A DNA stretch of 64,000 nt, from positions 23,053 through 87,052 of the forward strand of contig CALMPI010000043.1 of NCBI GenBank assembly GCA_937872175.1, given 5' to 3'. The stretch comes from an uncultured Flavobacteriales bacterium (GTDB lineage: Bacteria; Bacteroidota; Bacteroidia; Flavobacteriales_F; PHOS-HE28). Position numbers and translations under genes: made by a program. Position 1 is the first letter of the stretch; each line of letters opens with the position of its first letter. The notes under the pieces are model-generated. The model saw only the letters and a list, made by a program, of their open reading frames with translations. It had not been told where the DNA came from and made no database searches. Shown in pieces: positions 8,733 through 17,319 of the stretch.

Positions 8733-11700
8733 TCAGCGGATCAGGGTCACATGGCCCACGCTCTCCTTCTCCGCGCCGATCATGCCGTTCACGTCCTCGA
8801 TGAAGCGGTACTTCAGCTTCCACACGTACACGCCGTCCTGGACGTCCGTGCCGTTGCGCTTGCCATCCCATCCCACTTCCGCATCCTTGCCGGCGAAGAT
8901 CTCCTCGCCCCACCGGTCGAAGATCTTCATCTCCATGGTGGCAATGTTGTAGCCGCTCGGCATGAACAGGTCGTTCACCCCGTCACCGTCCGGCGTGAAG
9001 CTGTTCGGCACGAAGCACTGCGGAGGGCAGTACTCCACCACTTCGATCGAGTCGGTGATGGTGCAGTTCAGCGGGGTGGTGATGTCCACGATGTACCAGC
9101 CGTAGGTGTTCACCTCGATGGTCTGGGTCTCCTCGTCGGTGCTCCACAGGTAGGTGCAACCGGGGTTTCCGGCATCCAGGAGGGTTTTCTTCGGCCAGTA
9201 GTCCAGGCAGATCACCTGCTCCTCCTCGGTGATGATGTTCGGCAGGGGGTTGAAGACCACCTCCACGGTGTCGCGCGTGGTGCAATACCCGTTGAACACG
9301 TCCACCCACACCTGTTGCGTGGTGGTGACGAAGGTCGTCTGCGTCAGGGCGCCGTTGCTCCAGATGAAGGCCTGGCCGGGGTTGCCCGCGTTCAGGTCCA
9401 TGGTGTCGGTGTCGCACAGCGCCGTGTCCGGACCAAGGTCCACGATGGGGAAGGGGATGATGTCGATCACCGCATCGGCGGAATCGACGCACCACGTGGG
9501 CGTGGTCACCACCACCGAGTAGGTCGCGCTCACGCTGTCCACCTGGATGGCCTGGGTGGTCTCACCCGTGCTCCAGAGGTAGCTGCTGCCCGCGTTGCCC
9601 GCGTCCAGGGTGATCGTCTCGCTGATGCACACCGTGGTGTCGCGCAGATCGATCACCGGCAGCGGATCGAACACGACGTTGATGCTGTCGGTGTTCACAC
9701 AATCGTTCCCATCCGTCACCTCGACCCAGTACAGGTCGTTCGTGCTCACCGTGATGGCCTGCGTGACGGCAGTGGTGTTCCACAGGTACTGGCTGCCGGG
9801 GTTGCCGGCGTCCAGGGTCCAGTTCTGTCCGATGCACAGCGAGGTGTCGGGCCCGAGGACGATCACCGGCAGGGGGTCCACCGTCACGTTGGTGGTGAAG
9901 GTGGCCTGGCAGCCGAGCGTGTCGGTGATGACCACGGTGTAGGCACCCGCCGCGGAGACGGTGATGGTCTGTGTGGTGGCGGTGGTGCTCCAGGCATACG
10001 TGCTGCCCGGGTATCCTGCATCGATCACCATGCTCTGGCCCGCGCACAGCGACGAGTCCGAGATGAAGGTGAGGTCGTCGAAAGGAACGTTGATGTTCAC
10101 CGTGTCACGGGCCGAACAGCCCAGGGCATCCTGCACCACCACGATGTACTGGGCGGTGGAGTCGAACGTGATCACCGGGTTCGCGGTGTTGGCCCCCACG
10201 AGCTGGTTCGTCGGGGTCCAGCTGATGATGGCCCCCGGCACGTTGTGCTGCACGTCAAGGACGAAGCCCACCGGATCGCAGAGCGAGGTGTCCGGGGTGG
10301 CCTCCACGACGTAGGCCGTGCTCACCGTGATGTCAATGTCCTCCGTCAACACGCATCCGCTGATGGTGTCCGTCACGGCCAGCACATAGGTGGTGGTGGT
10401 CAACGGCGTGGCCGTGGGATCTTGCACGGTTGCGTCGCTCAACGAGCCGGCAGGCGTCCAGCTGTACACCAGGTTGGTGGTGTTGCCGGCGATGGTGGCG
10501 TCGAGCAGGGTGCTTTCCCCCTGGCACAGGTCGTCATCCGGTGTGGTGATCGTCAGCCCCAGCAGTTGGTTCACGGTGATGGTCACGCTGTCGGTGGCGC
10601 TGCAGCCCTGGCCGGTGGTCACCGTCACGAAGTACTCCGTGGTGGTGGCCGGTGTGGCGATGGGTGATTGGACGAAGGTGGCCGAGAGCGTGCCGTTGTT
10701 CGGGGTCCATGTCCAGGTGTGGTTGGTGCCCGAGCTTGGCGCGGCGTTCAGCTGGATGCCGCCCAGGTCGCAGATCGCGGTGTCCGGGGTCATGGCGATG
10801 CTGAACGGCGCACCCACCTCGATGTATACCGAGTCCTGATAGCTGCACTGGGTGCCGGTGAGGGTGCTCTGCACATAGTACCACCCCGTGCTGGTGGGGT
10901 AGGCCATCGGGTTGGTGATGTTCGCCGCGCTCAGGGTGGCGGCGGGCGACCAGTTGATCGTGAGCCCCGTGGTGCCTTGGGCGCCGATGGCGACGTTGTC
11001 CAGGCTCCAGTTGTCGTTGCCGGGGCCGCTGCTGGCCAGCTGCCGCCAACGGAAGAGGGTGGCTCCCGTCTGCGCGGCAGGGGGAATGGGGTAGCTCACC
11101 GTGGTGAAGTTCGGGTAGAGGTACTCCCAGAGGGTGGCCATCACGGTCCACGCACCACCGCCGTTCGTGGAGTATTCCAGCACCACGTCCTCGCCCGGGT
11201 CCGCATCGTCGCAGGGCGGGGCCGCCGCCCCGATCTTGATGGCGAAGCTCACACTGCCGCCATTGATCACGTTCATCGCACCCGTGGTGGCCTGCCGCGG
11301 ATTCACGCCGTCGAAATAGAGCGCATCGCCGAACACCGATCCGCAGGCATTGCTGATGGTTCCGCCCTGGATCGAGCTCCACATCGGCGAGAACACCAGG
11401 TCGAAGGGGTCCTCGGCGATGATCTGGTGCACCTGCAGGTCCAGCTGCGAGGAATCACCCAGGCACAGGGCGTCCACGGCCGTGCTGGCCTCGTAGAGCA
11501 GGATGTCGCCCTGGATCACGTCGATGTACACGCTGTCCAGGCTCACGGCGCACCCGTTCAGGGTGCTCACGCTCACATAGAACCAGCCGCTCTGCGTGGG
11601 CGTGGCGATCGGGTTCTGCAGCGATCCATCGTTCAACTGCGGGTCCGGCCACCAGTTGTAGAGGTAGGTGCCGGGTGGGTCCACATCCACGTTCAACTGC

Positions 11701-13340
11701 ACCGTCTCATACTCGCAGATCGTGATCGAGGCCGGTGAAGGCACCCCATTGGCGGAAGGTGTCAGCAGCGGCGGCGTGTCCACTTCCACGCTGAAGAAGT
11801 ACTGCTCCTCGCACTGGCTCAGGTTCTCATAACCCGTGACCACGTACACGTCACTCCCGGGGGGCGTGAAGGTGTAGGAGAACCCGTAGTGCAGGGTGTC
11901 CGTCGGGTCGGAGATCACCGTCCAGAACGGGTTGAAGAGCGGGTTGGGCGGGGCCAGGGTCAGCGTGCCGGTGCTGTCCACACCGCAGAACACCGAGTCG
12001 ATGTTGATGGGCGGCAGCGGGGTGAAGGAGCCCACCGAGTAGGCGTAGCTCTCCGCACTGCCCATGCCGTACACATAGGCCGACAGGCCACCCGGGCAGG
12101 TGAGCGTGTGGCTTCCCTGGGTCAGGGGCACGCTGGCATAGGCCGCTGTGGGGCAGGCCGGGTAGGCCGTGAAGCTGGCCGCCGGCACCAGCACACCGTC
12201 CAGGGAGACCTGGTTGATGTTCGCCGTCTCCGTGATGATGTTCAGGTAGTGGTTCGTGATCACCGTGGACGACACCGTGCTGAAGGTGATGTTGTCGATC
12301 TGCTGCTCCTCGGCGTTCAGGATCAGCAGCGCAGGGTCGCCGTTGCCGCTGCAGGTGATGCCCTCCATGAGCTGCGCCACGCTGAAGGGCACGTTGCCCT
12401 CGAAGCAGGCCGCCTGTCCGTAAGCGTTCACCTCGGTGAACTGTCCGGCGTTCAGGTTGATGGGCGGACCACCGTTCACCGTCACCACCGTGCCGTTCTG
12501 ATCGGCCAGGATGCGGTATGTGTAGCCCGTGGTGGTGGAGTAGGGGACGGAATAGTACTTCCGGCCCCACACGTTCCTGGGCAGGTTCTGTTCCACCACG
12601 TGGTCACAGGCGTAACAGCCGGTGGGGATGTTGGTGCACACCGAACCGCTGAAGACCGCGAACGGCCTGCAACTACCGCTCTGCGCCGTGCCGATGATGG
12701 TCGTGCCCGTGAAGTCGTCCGTCACGTTCGTGCCTGCGGCCTTCACCTGGTAGGTCTGCCCGGAGTCCAGCTGCACTGTCCACGGCACACCGGCCACGTG
12801 GCCGCCCTCGGTGTTCACCGTGGTGGTGATCTCCACCTCGGTGTCATCCTGGGTGGAGACGATCAGGAACTCGGAGGCGAGGCCCGCCACACCGGATAGA
12901 CCGCCGTACGCGTGGATCCGGTATTCGGTGCCCAGGGACTGCACGGGATACACCGTGGTTCCGTCCGCCGTGTACTGCTCGAAGTTGATGGCGAACACCG
13001 CCACCGTGTCCTGCGTCTGCACCAGCACCGACTTGTTGTCGATGATGTCCGATTGATAGTGCATCGCAGTGGCGATGGGGATCGTCACGGTGGTGGTGAC
13101 GTTCGGGCTCACGTTGAACGCCTGCGTCCAGCCCACGAGCGGCATGGTCACCACGCCCACCGTGGCCACGGGAGAACTGATGAAGATGTCCAGGCTCTGG
13201 GTGGGGTTGCCCTGGTAGTTCTGCATGAAACCGAGCCAGAACTCCTTGCCCATCGTAGGCACCACACCCTGGCCATGGACCTGGCCCAGGCTCAGCACCG
13301 CCACCACGGGCAGTGCGCGCAGAAAGGATCGCATCATCAT
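8733..13340 (-). CDS. Second giant IgGFc-binding-like T9SS surface protein (paralog)
   Basis: About 1535 residues from the first of three consecutive ATG codons at 13340, giving signal peptide MMMRSFLRALPVVAVLSLGQVHGQ. It has the same layout as its neighbour: an IgGFc-binding-like N-terminal domain (GKEFWLGFMQNYQGNP, then SGSVCTNIPTGCYACDHVVEQ), a MAM-like segment, roughly ten Ig/PKD-like repeats with DLGPDTALC and LDAGNPGS motifs, and a type B T9SS tail (CFVPNSFTPDGDGVNDLF to the end). The frame extends 44 codons upstream without signal-peptide character, so the triple ATG is preferred. A TACCTTTC box at 13379-13386 on the minus strand fits a Bacteroidota -7 element. Probably secreted and attached to the cell surface or sheath. 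Confidence 0.9.
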   Translation of the reverse strand: MMMRSFLRALPVVAVLSLGQVHGQGVVPTMGKEFWLGFMQNYQGNPTQSLDIFISSPVATVGVVTMPLVGWTQAFNVSPNVTTTVTIPIATAMHYQSDIIDNKSVLVQTQDTVAVFAINFEQYTADGTTVYPVQSLGTEYRIHAYGGLSGVAGLASEFLIVSTQDDTEVEITTTVNTEGGHVAGVPWTVQLDSGQTYQVKAAGTNVTDDFTGTTIIGTAQSGSCRPFAVFSGSVCTNIPTGCYACDHVVEQNLPRNVWGRKYYSVPYSTTTGYTYRILADQNGTVVTVNGGPPINLNAGQFTEVNAYGQAACFEGNVPFSVAQLMEGITCSGNGDPALLILNAEEQQIDNITFSTVSSTVITNHYLNIITETANINQVSLDGVLVPAASFTAYPACPTAAYASVPLTQGSHTLTCPGGLSAYVYGMGSAESYAYSVGSFTPLPPINIDSVFCGVDSTGTLTLAPPNPLFNPFWTVISDPTDTLHYGFSYTFTPPGSDVYVVTGYENLSQCEEQYFFSVEVDTPPLLTPSANGVPSPASITICEYETVQLNVDVDPPGTYLYNWWPDPQLNDGSLQNPIATPTQSGWFYVSVSTLNGCAVSLDSVYIDVIQGDILLYEASTAVDALCLGDSSQLDLQVHQIIAEDPFDLVFSPMWSSIQGGTISNACGSVFGDALYFDGVNPRQATTGAMNVINGGSVSFAIKIGAAAPPCDDADPGEDVVLEYSTNGGGAWTVMATLWEYLYPNFTTVSYPIPPAAQTGATLFRWRQLASSGPGNDNWSLDNVAIGAQGTTGLTINWSPAATLSAANITNPMAYPTSTGWYYVQSTLTGTQCSYQDSVYIEVGAPFSIAMTPDTAICDLGGIQLNAAPSSGTNHTWTWTPNNGTLSATFVQSPIATPATTTEYFVTVTTGQGCSATDSVTITVNQLLGLTITTPDDDLCQGESTLLDATIAGNTTNLVYSWTPAGSLSDATVQDPTATPLTTTTYVLAVTDTISGCVLTEDIDITVSTAYVVEATPDTSLCDPVGFVLDVQHNVPGAIISWTPTNQLVGANTANPVITFDSTAQYIVVVQDALGCSARDTVNINVPFDDLTFISDSSLCAGQSMVIDAGYPGSTYAWSTTATTQTITVSAAGAYTVVITDTLGCQATFTTNVTVDPLPVIVLGPDTSLCIGQNWTLDAGNPGSQYLWNTTAVTQAITVSTNDLYWVEVTDGNDCVNTDSINVVFDPLPVIDLRDTTVCISETITLDAGNAGSSYLWSTGETTQAIQVDSVSATYSVVVTTPTWCVDSADAVIDIIPFPIVDLGPDTALCDTDTMDLNAGNPGQAFIWSNGALTQTTFVTTTQQVWVDVFNGYCTTRDTVEVVFNPLPNIITEEEQVICLDYWPKKTLLDAGNPGCTYLWSTDEETQTIEVNTYGWYIVDITTPLNCTITDSIEVVEYCPPQCFVPNSFTPDGDGVNDLFMPSGYNIATMEMKIFDRWGEEIFAGKDAEVGWDGKRNGTDVQDGVYVWKLKYRFIEDVNGMIGAEKESVGHVTLIR

Positions 13341-13378
13341 CGTCAGGTTCGTTCGGGTCTCAAAGGTCGGTCGGTGCT

Positions 13379-13386
13379 GAAAGGTA
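13379..13386 (-). promoter_or_regulatory. Putative Bacteroidota -7 promoter box for the giant surface protein
   Basis: Reads TACCTTTC on the minus strand, one base off the TAnnTTTG consensus, 38 bases upstream of the triple ATG. A second weaker candidate, GACCTTTG, lies at 13361-13368. No clear TTG -33 element was identified. Confidence 0.4.
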
Positions 13387-13481
13387 CCGCAGGGAACGGG
13401 AACCGGTCGTGCACAGCCGCTGGTGGACCGACTACATGACGCGAAGGGTCCGCCCGGCGTTGCCAGCCGCACAAAAACATC

Positions 13482-15062
13482 TCAGGGGAGCGCCCAGTTC
13501 ACCTCCAGGTCCCAGCCGGCGCGCACGTTCACGGGCTCGGGATGGGTGAGCACGGGTTCCGGCAGAGCGCCCTCCCGCCAGCGTCCGGGGTCCCAGCGGC
13601 CGTTCCCATTAAGGTCTCGCACCACGCGGATGGCGTAGGTGCCGGCGGTGAGCCCCTCCCACAACACGCTTTGCGGCCCGCCGGAGAGCGGTTGCCGGCG
13701 CACGGCCCGCCCCTGGGCATCCTGCAGCAAGGCGATCAGGGCCTCCTCGGGTCCGCCGACGAACGTGAGCTTCAGGCTGCCGAAGGTGGCCGGGTCAGGT
13801 GCCGTCAGGGCCACCGTGGTGCTGTCGTTCCAACCGCCATACAGGTCGTGTACGGCCTTGGGTTTCAGCAGGATGGAGCCCGTCCGGCCGGCCTGGGGCC
13901 CGGCCTTCGGCCTGATCCAAAGCACGCGTCGGTCGGTCGTATCCCGCTCCACTGCGAAGTGCACGCTGTCCGCCCCCGGGCCGGTGGCCTCGATCCGGTC
14001 CGTGTCCACCCGGTCGATCGGACGGGAGGCGCGCAGGGGCACCCCCTTGGGCCCGGGGCCTCCCGCGCGCAGCACCAGGTTGAAGGGGGGGCGAGGCGGC
14101 CTGCGATAGGTCACCGTGTCCGCCGGGGCGGTATCCGGCCTCAGGATCACGCGCACGCCGTGCAGCAGGGTGGTGTCCTGCGGCCACGCCAGCACCGTGT
14201 CCCTTCCGAGGCCCCACTCCAAGGTCCAGGCGGGACGGGGACCTTCCGCCGGGGTGCGCACCGAGAGGCTGTCCACCGGCTTGCTGAAGACCAGCTGCAG
14301 CGCGCCTTCCGGCAGCACCCGGTCTTCCATCACCTGCGGCTGAAGGCCCGGCTCGCGGTACAGCTCCAGCACATGGAGGGCGCTGTCGCCGGGCAGCGCC
14401 ACCACCACGGTGTCGAAGGCGATCTCCTCACCGGGCAGGTCGTAGCGCAGGTTGCCGTTCATGTCGCGCAGCGCGCGCAGGGCGTAGCGGCCACCGGCCA
14501 GGTAGCGCAGCCTGAAGCGGCCCTCGGCATCGGTGCGGGCGATGTAGCGCGGGCGGCCGGTGGTGAAGGCCGCGGTGTCACCTTCCGGGTAGAGCAGGAC
14601 GGCCACGGCCTTTTCAGGCATCCCGGTGTAGGCGTGGCGCACCGCTCCGGTCACCTCCAGGCTGTCCACCGCTTCGCCCGTGGCCACCACGTGCACCAGC
14701 TCGTCCGCGGCATTGCCTTCGGTGAGGTCCACCACGGCCGGGCCCAGGTTGATCACGTAGGTGGTGTTAGGCAGCAGCGGGCCGGGCAGGTCGATCCGCA
14801 CCTCCCGTGGACCGGTGCGGGTCACCTCCAAGGGGAGCTCCAAAGGCGGGGACACCACCACGTTCTCGCGCACCTTGCGCAGGTCGATCCGCTCGTCGAA
14901 CCGCAGGGTGATGGCCCCGCCCGTGAAGCCCGTTGTGCCGCTCGGTGGTTCGGCGGACACCAACTGGGGTGGATCCTCATCCTTGGGGCCGCCGGTGGGG
15001 TCGCGCACCTGGGCACAGGCTGCTAGGAACACCACCAGGGCGGTCGCCGCGTGCCGGCTCAT
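13482..15062 (-). CDS. Ig-like (SbsA-type) domain lipoprotein
   Basis: A 526-residue lipoprotein: the signal MSRHAATALVVFLAAC ends in lipobox LAAC with Cys16. The text just after (QVRDPTGGPKDEDPPQLVSAEPPSGTTGF) and the FDERIDLRKVRENVVVSPPL block are hallmarks of a common Bacteroidota protein with an N-terminal SbsA-like Ig domain. The rest is beta-rich, with carboxypeptidase-regulatory-like blocks (GRFRLRYLAGGRYALRALRDMNGN and a second GTYAIRVVRDLNGNG near the end). The start at 15062 overlaps the stop of the sulfoxide reductase gene in ATGA, so the two are cotranscribed. Probably anchored in the outer membrane or periplasm. Function unknown. Confidence 0.85.
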   Translation of the reverse strand: MSRHAATALVVFLAACAQVRDPTGGPKDEDPPQLVSAEPPSGTTGFTGGAITLRFDERIDLRKVRENVVVSPPLELPLEVTRTGPREVRIDLPGPLLPNTTYVINLGPAVVDLTEGNAADELVHVVATGEAVDSLEVTGAVRHAYTGMPEKAVAVLLYPEGDTAAFTTGRPRYIARTDAEGRFRLRYLAGGRYALRALRDMNGNLRYDLPGEEIAFDTVVVALPGDSALHVLELYREPGLQPQVMEDRVLPEGALQLVFSKPVDSLSVRTPAEGPRPAWTLEWGLGRDTVLAWPQDTTLLHGVRVILRPDTAPADTVTYRRPPRPPFNLVLRAGGPGPKGVPLRASRPIDRVDTDRIEATGPGADSVHFAVERDTTDRRVLWIRPKAGPQAGRTGSILLKPKAVHDLYGGWNDSTTVALTAPDPATFGSLKLTFVGGPEEALIALLQDAQGRAVRRQPLSGGPQSVLWEGLTAGTYAIRVVRDLNGNGRWDPGRWREGALPEPVLTHPEPVNVRAGWDLEVNWALP

Positions 15063-15547
15063 TCGAAGAGGGGTTCCAGCAGGGCACCCACCTGCGCCAG
15101 GGCATGGGCATCCACCTCGCTGAAGTCGTTCAGCGTGCTGCTGTCGATGTCGAGCACGGCGGCCACGTGCCCGTGCCGGTCGCGCAGGGGCACCACGATC
15201 TCCGACCGGCTCAGGGGGCTGCAGGCGATGTGCCCGGGGAACTGCTCCACATCGGGCACCACCACCGTGCGTTCCTGTTGCCACGCCGTCCCGCACACGC
15301 CCTTGCCGAAGCCGATGCGCATACAGGCCACCGGCCCTTGGAAGGGACCCAGCACCAGCTCGGCGCCCAGCACGCGGTAGAAACCGACCCAGTGCCACCC
15401 GAAGGCCTGGTGCAGGGCGGCGCTCACGTTGGCCATGGCGGCGATGGGGTCGCGTTCGTCCGCCAACAGCGCGCGCAATTGGGGCATCAGAGCGGCGTAG
15501 AGCGACACCCGGTCCGTGGTGGCCGGCAGTGAAAGCGTGGTCTCCAT
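15059..15547 (-). CDS. msrC: Free methionine-(R)-sulfoxide reductase (fRMsr), GAF domain
   Basis: A 162-residue single GAF domain that reduces free L-methionine-(R)-sulfoxide to methionine in the cytoplasm. The three cysteines of the family are present as C75, C85 and C109, with the same 10 and 24 residue spacing as in the E. coli enzyme (84, 94, 118). The HWVGFYRV and GPFQGPVACMRI blocks are typical. A perfect TACCTTTG -7 box lies 17 bases upstream. The lipoprotein gene follows with a 4-base overlap. This is one of two methionine-related loci in the window, with the aminotransferase/omega-amidase pair. Confidence 0.93.
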   Translation of the reverse strand: METTLSLPATTDRVSLYAALMPQLRALLADERDPIAAMANVSAALHQAFGWHWVGFYRVLGAELVLGPFQGPVACMRIGFGKGVCGTAWQQERTVVVPDVEQFPGHIACSPLSRSEIVVPLRDRHGHVAAVLDIDSSTLNDFSEVDAHALAQVGALLEPLFE

Positions 15548-15563
15548 GCGGGGGAAAGGGCCG

Positions 15564-15571
15564 CAAAGGTA
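15564..15571 (-). promoter_or_regulatory. -7 promoter box (TACCTTTG) for msrC
   Basis: An exact match to the Bacteroidota TAnnTTTG consensus on the minus strand, ending 16 bases before the msrC ATG at 15547. Transcription would start about 10 bases before the start codon, leaving a nearly leaderless message. Confidence 0.6.
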
Positions 15572-15593
15572 TCGGAGGTGGCGGGGTGGACGG

Positions 15594-16331
15594 TCACGCC
15601 GTCGCCGCCGTGCATACGCTCACCCGCAGGTCGGGCACGCGCAGCAAAGCACGGATGCAGCCTTCCAGGGTGGCGCCGGTGGTGATCACATCATCCACCA
15701 GCAGCACATGCGCACCGGCGAGCGAGCGTGTATCACCGAGCTCGAAGGCTTCCTTCACGTTGGTCCAGCGTTCCCAGCGGCCTTTGCGGGTCTGGGTGGT
15801 GGTGCGCACCACACGCATCAGCCCCTGGTCGGGCATGCGCAGGGGCCACAATTCGCGAAAGCCGTCGACCAGCACCTGGCTCTGGTTGTAGCCGCGCTCG
15901 CGCAACCGCTGCGGGTGCAGCGGCACGGCCAGCACGTGGTCCACGGTGGCGAAGCGGGGGCTGGCGCGCAGGGCTTCGGCCATCCACCGGCCCAGTTCGA
16001 GCCCCACGGCGTGGTCACCCTGGTACTTGAGGCGGTGCAGCATCCGCTGGGTGCGGCCTCGGCGGTTGAACTGGAGCAGGGCCGCGGCGGCCTCCACCAC
16101 CACCTTGCCATGGAAGAGCCGTTCCACGCGGTTGTCCGCCTGCAGGTGCATGCCGGTGCGCGGCAGGTCCAGCACGCACGGCAGGCACACGGCCTTTTCG
16201 TGCGTCATCAATGGGCGGTCGCAGGCGCTGCATCGGCGGGGAAGGAAGAGCTCGGCCGCGTCCAGCAGCCACTGTCCGATCCCCATCGTCGTTGGTTGGG
16301 CCATCCCGGTCGACGTGTTGATAATTGCCAT
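15594..16331 (-). CDS. ComF-family phosphoribosyltransferase-like protein
   Basis: Encodes up to 245 residues with a zinc-finger-like CSAC...CLPC pair at the N-terminus, the LHPQRLRERGYNQSQVL block and a PRPP-binding loop VLLVDDVITTGATL. This is the ComF/GntX arrangement, linked to DNA uptake in competent bacteria. Internal ATGs at 16304 and 16286 are possible true starts, since family members begin close to LLDAAELFLPRRCSAC; a CTTTCG box touches the ATG at 16331, which favours one of these. The gene is on the same strand as msrC but downstream of it, with 46 bases between. A competence role is inferred from the family only. Confidence 0.88.
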   Translation of the reverse strand: MAIINTSTGMAQPTTMGIGQWLLDAAELFLPRRCSACDRPLMTHEKAVCLPCVLDLPRTGMHLQADNRVERLFHGKVVVEAAAALLQFNRRGRTQRMLHRLKYQGDHAVGLELGRWMAEALRASPRFATVDHVLAVPLHPQRLRERGYNQSQVLVDGFRELWPLRMPDQGLMRVVRTTTQTRKGRWERWTNVKEAFELGDTRSLAGAHVLLVDDVITTGATLEGCIRALLRVPDLRVSVCTAATA

Positions 16332-16390
16332 CGAAAGCCCTGAAGACCCCGAAGCACGGGGGTAATTTAGCCGCCTGAGCCCGAACCCCC

Positions 16391-17305
16391 ATGGACCAGA
16401 CCTCCAGCCCCTCCCAGCCCGCCAAGCCCCGCTCCAACGTCGCCCTTCTGGCTTTGGTGGTGCTGCTGCTCATCAGCAACGTGGTGATGCTCTATCTGCT
16501 CATGCAGAGCAAGCGCCAGGAGGAGGTGACGCAGGGTGAGGTGGTGAAGGTGACCAGTGAGAAGGAGAACGTGACGCGCATGCTGGAGGACATGCTCGCA
16601 CAATATGATACCCTGGAGACCGAGAACGAGCAGTTGAACGTGGAGATGGAGGCCCAGAAGCAGCAGATCGAGAACCTGCTGGAGCAGGTGAAGAAGGGCA
16701 ACTACAGCCTCGCCAAGGCGCAGAAGGAGGCCGCCACCCTGCGCAAGATCATGAAGGGCTATGTGGCCACGATCGATTCGCTCAATCAGGTGAACCTGCA
16801 GCTCACGGCCGACAAGGCCAACCTGACGCAGGAGCTGGGGACCGTGAAGGGACAGAAGGACGCGCTGGAGCAACAGACCGCCGAACAGCAGGCGCTCATC
16901 GCCAAGGGCTCGGTGCTCACGGCCACCACCATGAGCGCCGGCGCCGTGATGCTGCGCAACAACGGGAAGCAGGTGGACACCGACCGCGCCAAGAAGGCCG
17001 AGATGGTGAAGTGCTGCTTCACCATCGGGGAGAACCGGGTGGCCCGCGCCGGCGACAAGACGCTCTACATGCGCATCATCAGCCCGGACGGCCAGGTGCT
17101 GCCGGCCAGCGAGTCCAACAACCGCTTCCAGTTCGAGGGCGTGGAGGGCGAGTTCAGCGTGAAGCGTGAGGTCAATTACCAGGGCGTGCCGGTGGATGCC
17201 TGCATGTTCTGGACCGCCAGCGGCGAGATGCGCACCGGCCAGTACATCGTGGAGGTGTACGAGGGCGGGGGCAAGGTGGGGCGCGCCACCTTCGACCTGA
17301 AGTAG
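16391..17305 (+). CDS. Membrane-anchored coiled-coil protein, unknown function
   Basis: A 304-residue protein with a short proline-rich cytoplasmic start, one membrane helix (about residues 17-38, VALLALVVLLLISNVVMLYLL), a long heptad-rich coiled coil (about 40-180) and a C-terminal beta-like domain of about 120 residues containing KCCFTIGENRVARAGDKTLYMRIISPDGQVL. The same architecture occurs widely in Bacteroidota without an assigned role. It is divergent from the ComF-like gene and convergent with the outer-membrane protein gene. I infer a periplasmic coiled coil tethered to the inner membrane. Confidence 0.8.
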   Translation: MDQTSSPSQPAKPRSNVALLALVVLLLISNVVMLYLLMQSKRQEEVTQGEVVKVTSEKENVTRMLEDMLAQYDTLETENEQLNVEMEAQKQQIENLLEQVKKGNYSLAKAQKEAATLRKIMKGYVATIDSLNQVNLQLTADKANLTQELGTVKGQKDALEQQTAEQQALIAKGSVLTATTMSAGAVMLRNNGKQVDTDRAKKAEMVKCCFTIGENRVARAGDKTLYMRIISPDGQVLPASESNNRFQFEGVEGEFSVKREVNYQGVPVDACMFWTASGEMRTGQYIVEVYEGGGKVGRATFDLK

Positions 17306-17319
17306 GCCGCTTCCAGCGC

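Noticed and set aside
7698..10667. 989-codon open frame on the plus strand across both giant surface-protein genes
   Set aside because: It is antisense to strong coding sequence, spans the intergenic terminator, and has Arg/His/Gly-rich content typical of high-GC shadow frames.
3900..13000. Regular repeats that at first look like a CRISPR or satellite array
   Set aside because: The period is about 240 bp, in frame, and encodes Ig/PKD-like protein repeats; there are no short identical repeats with unique spacers.
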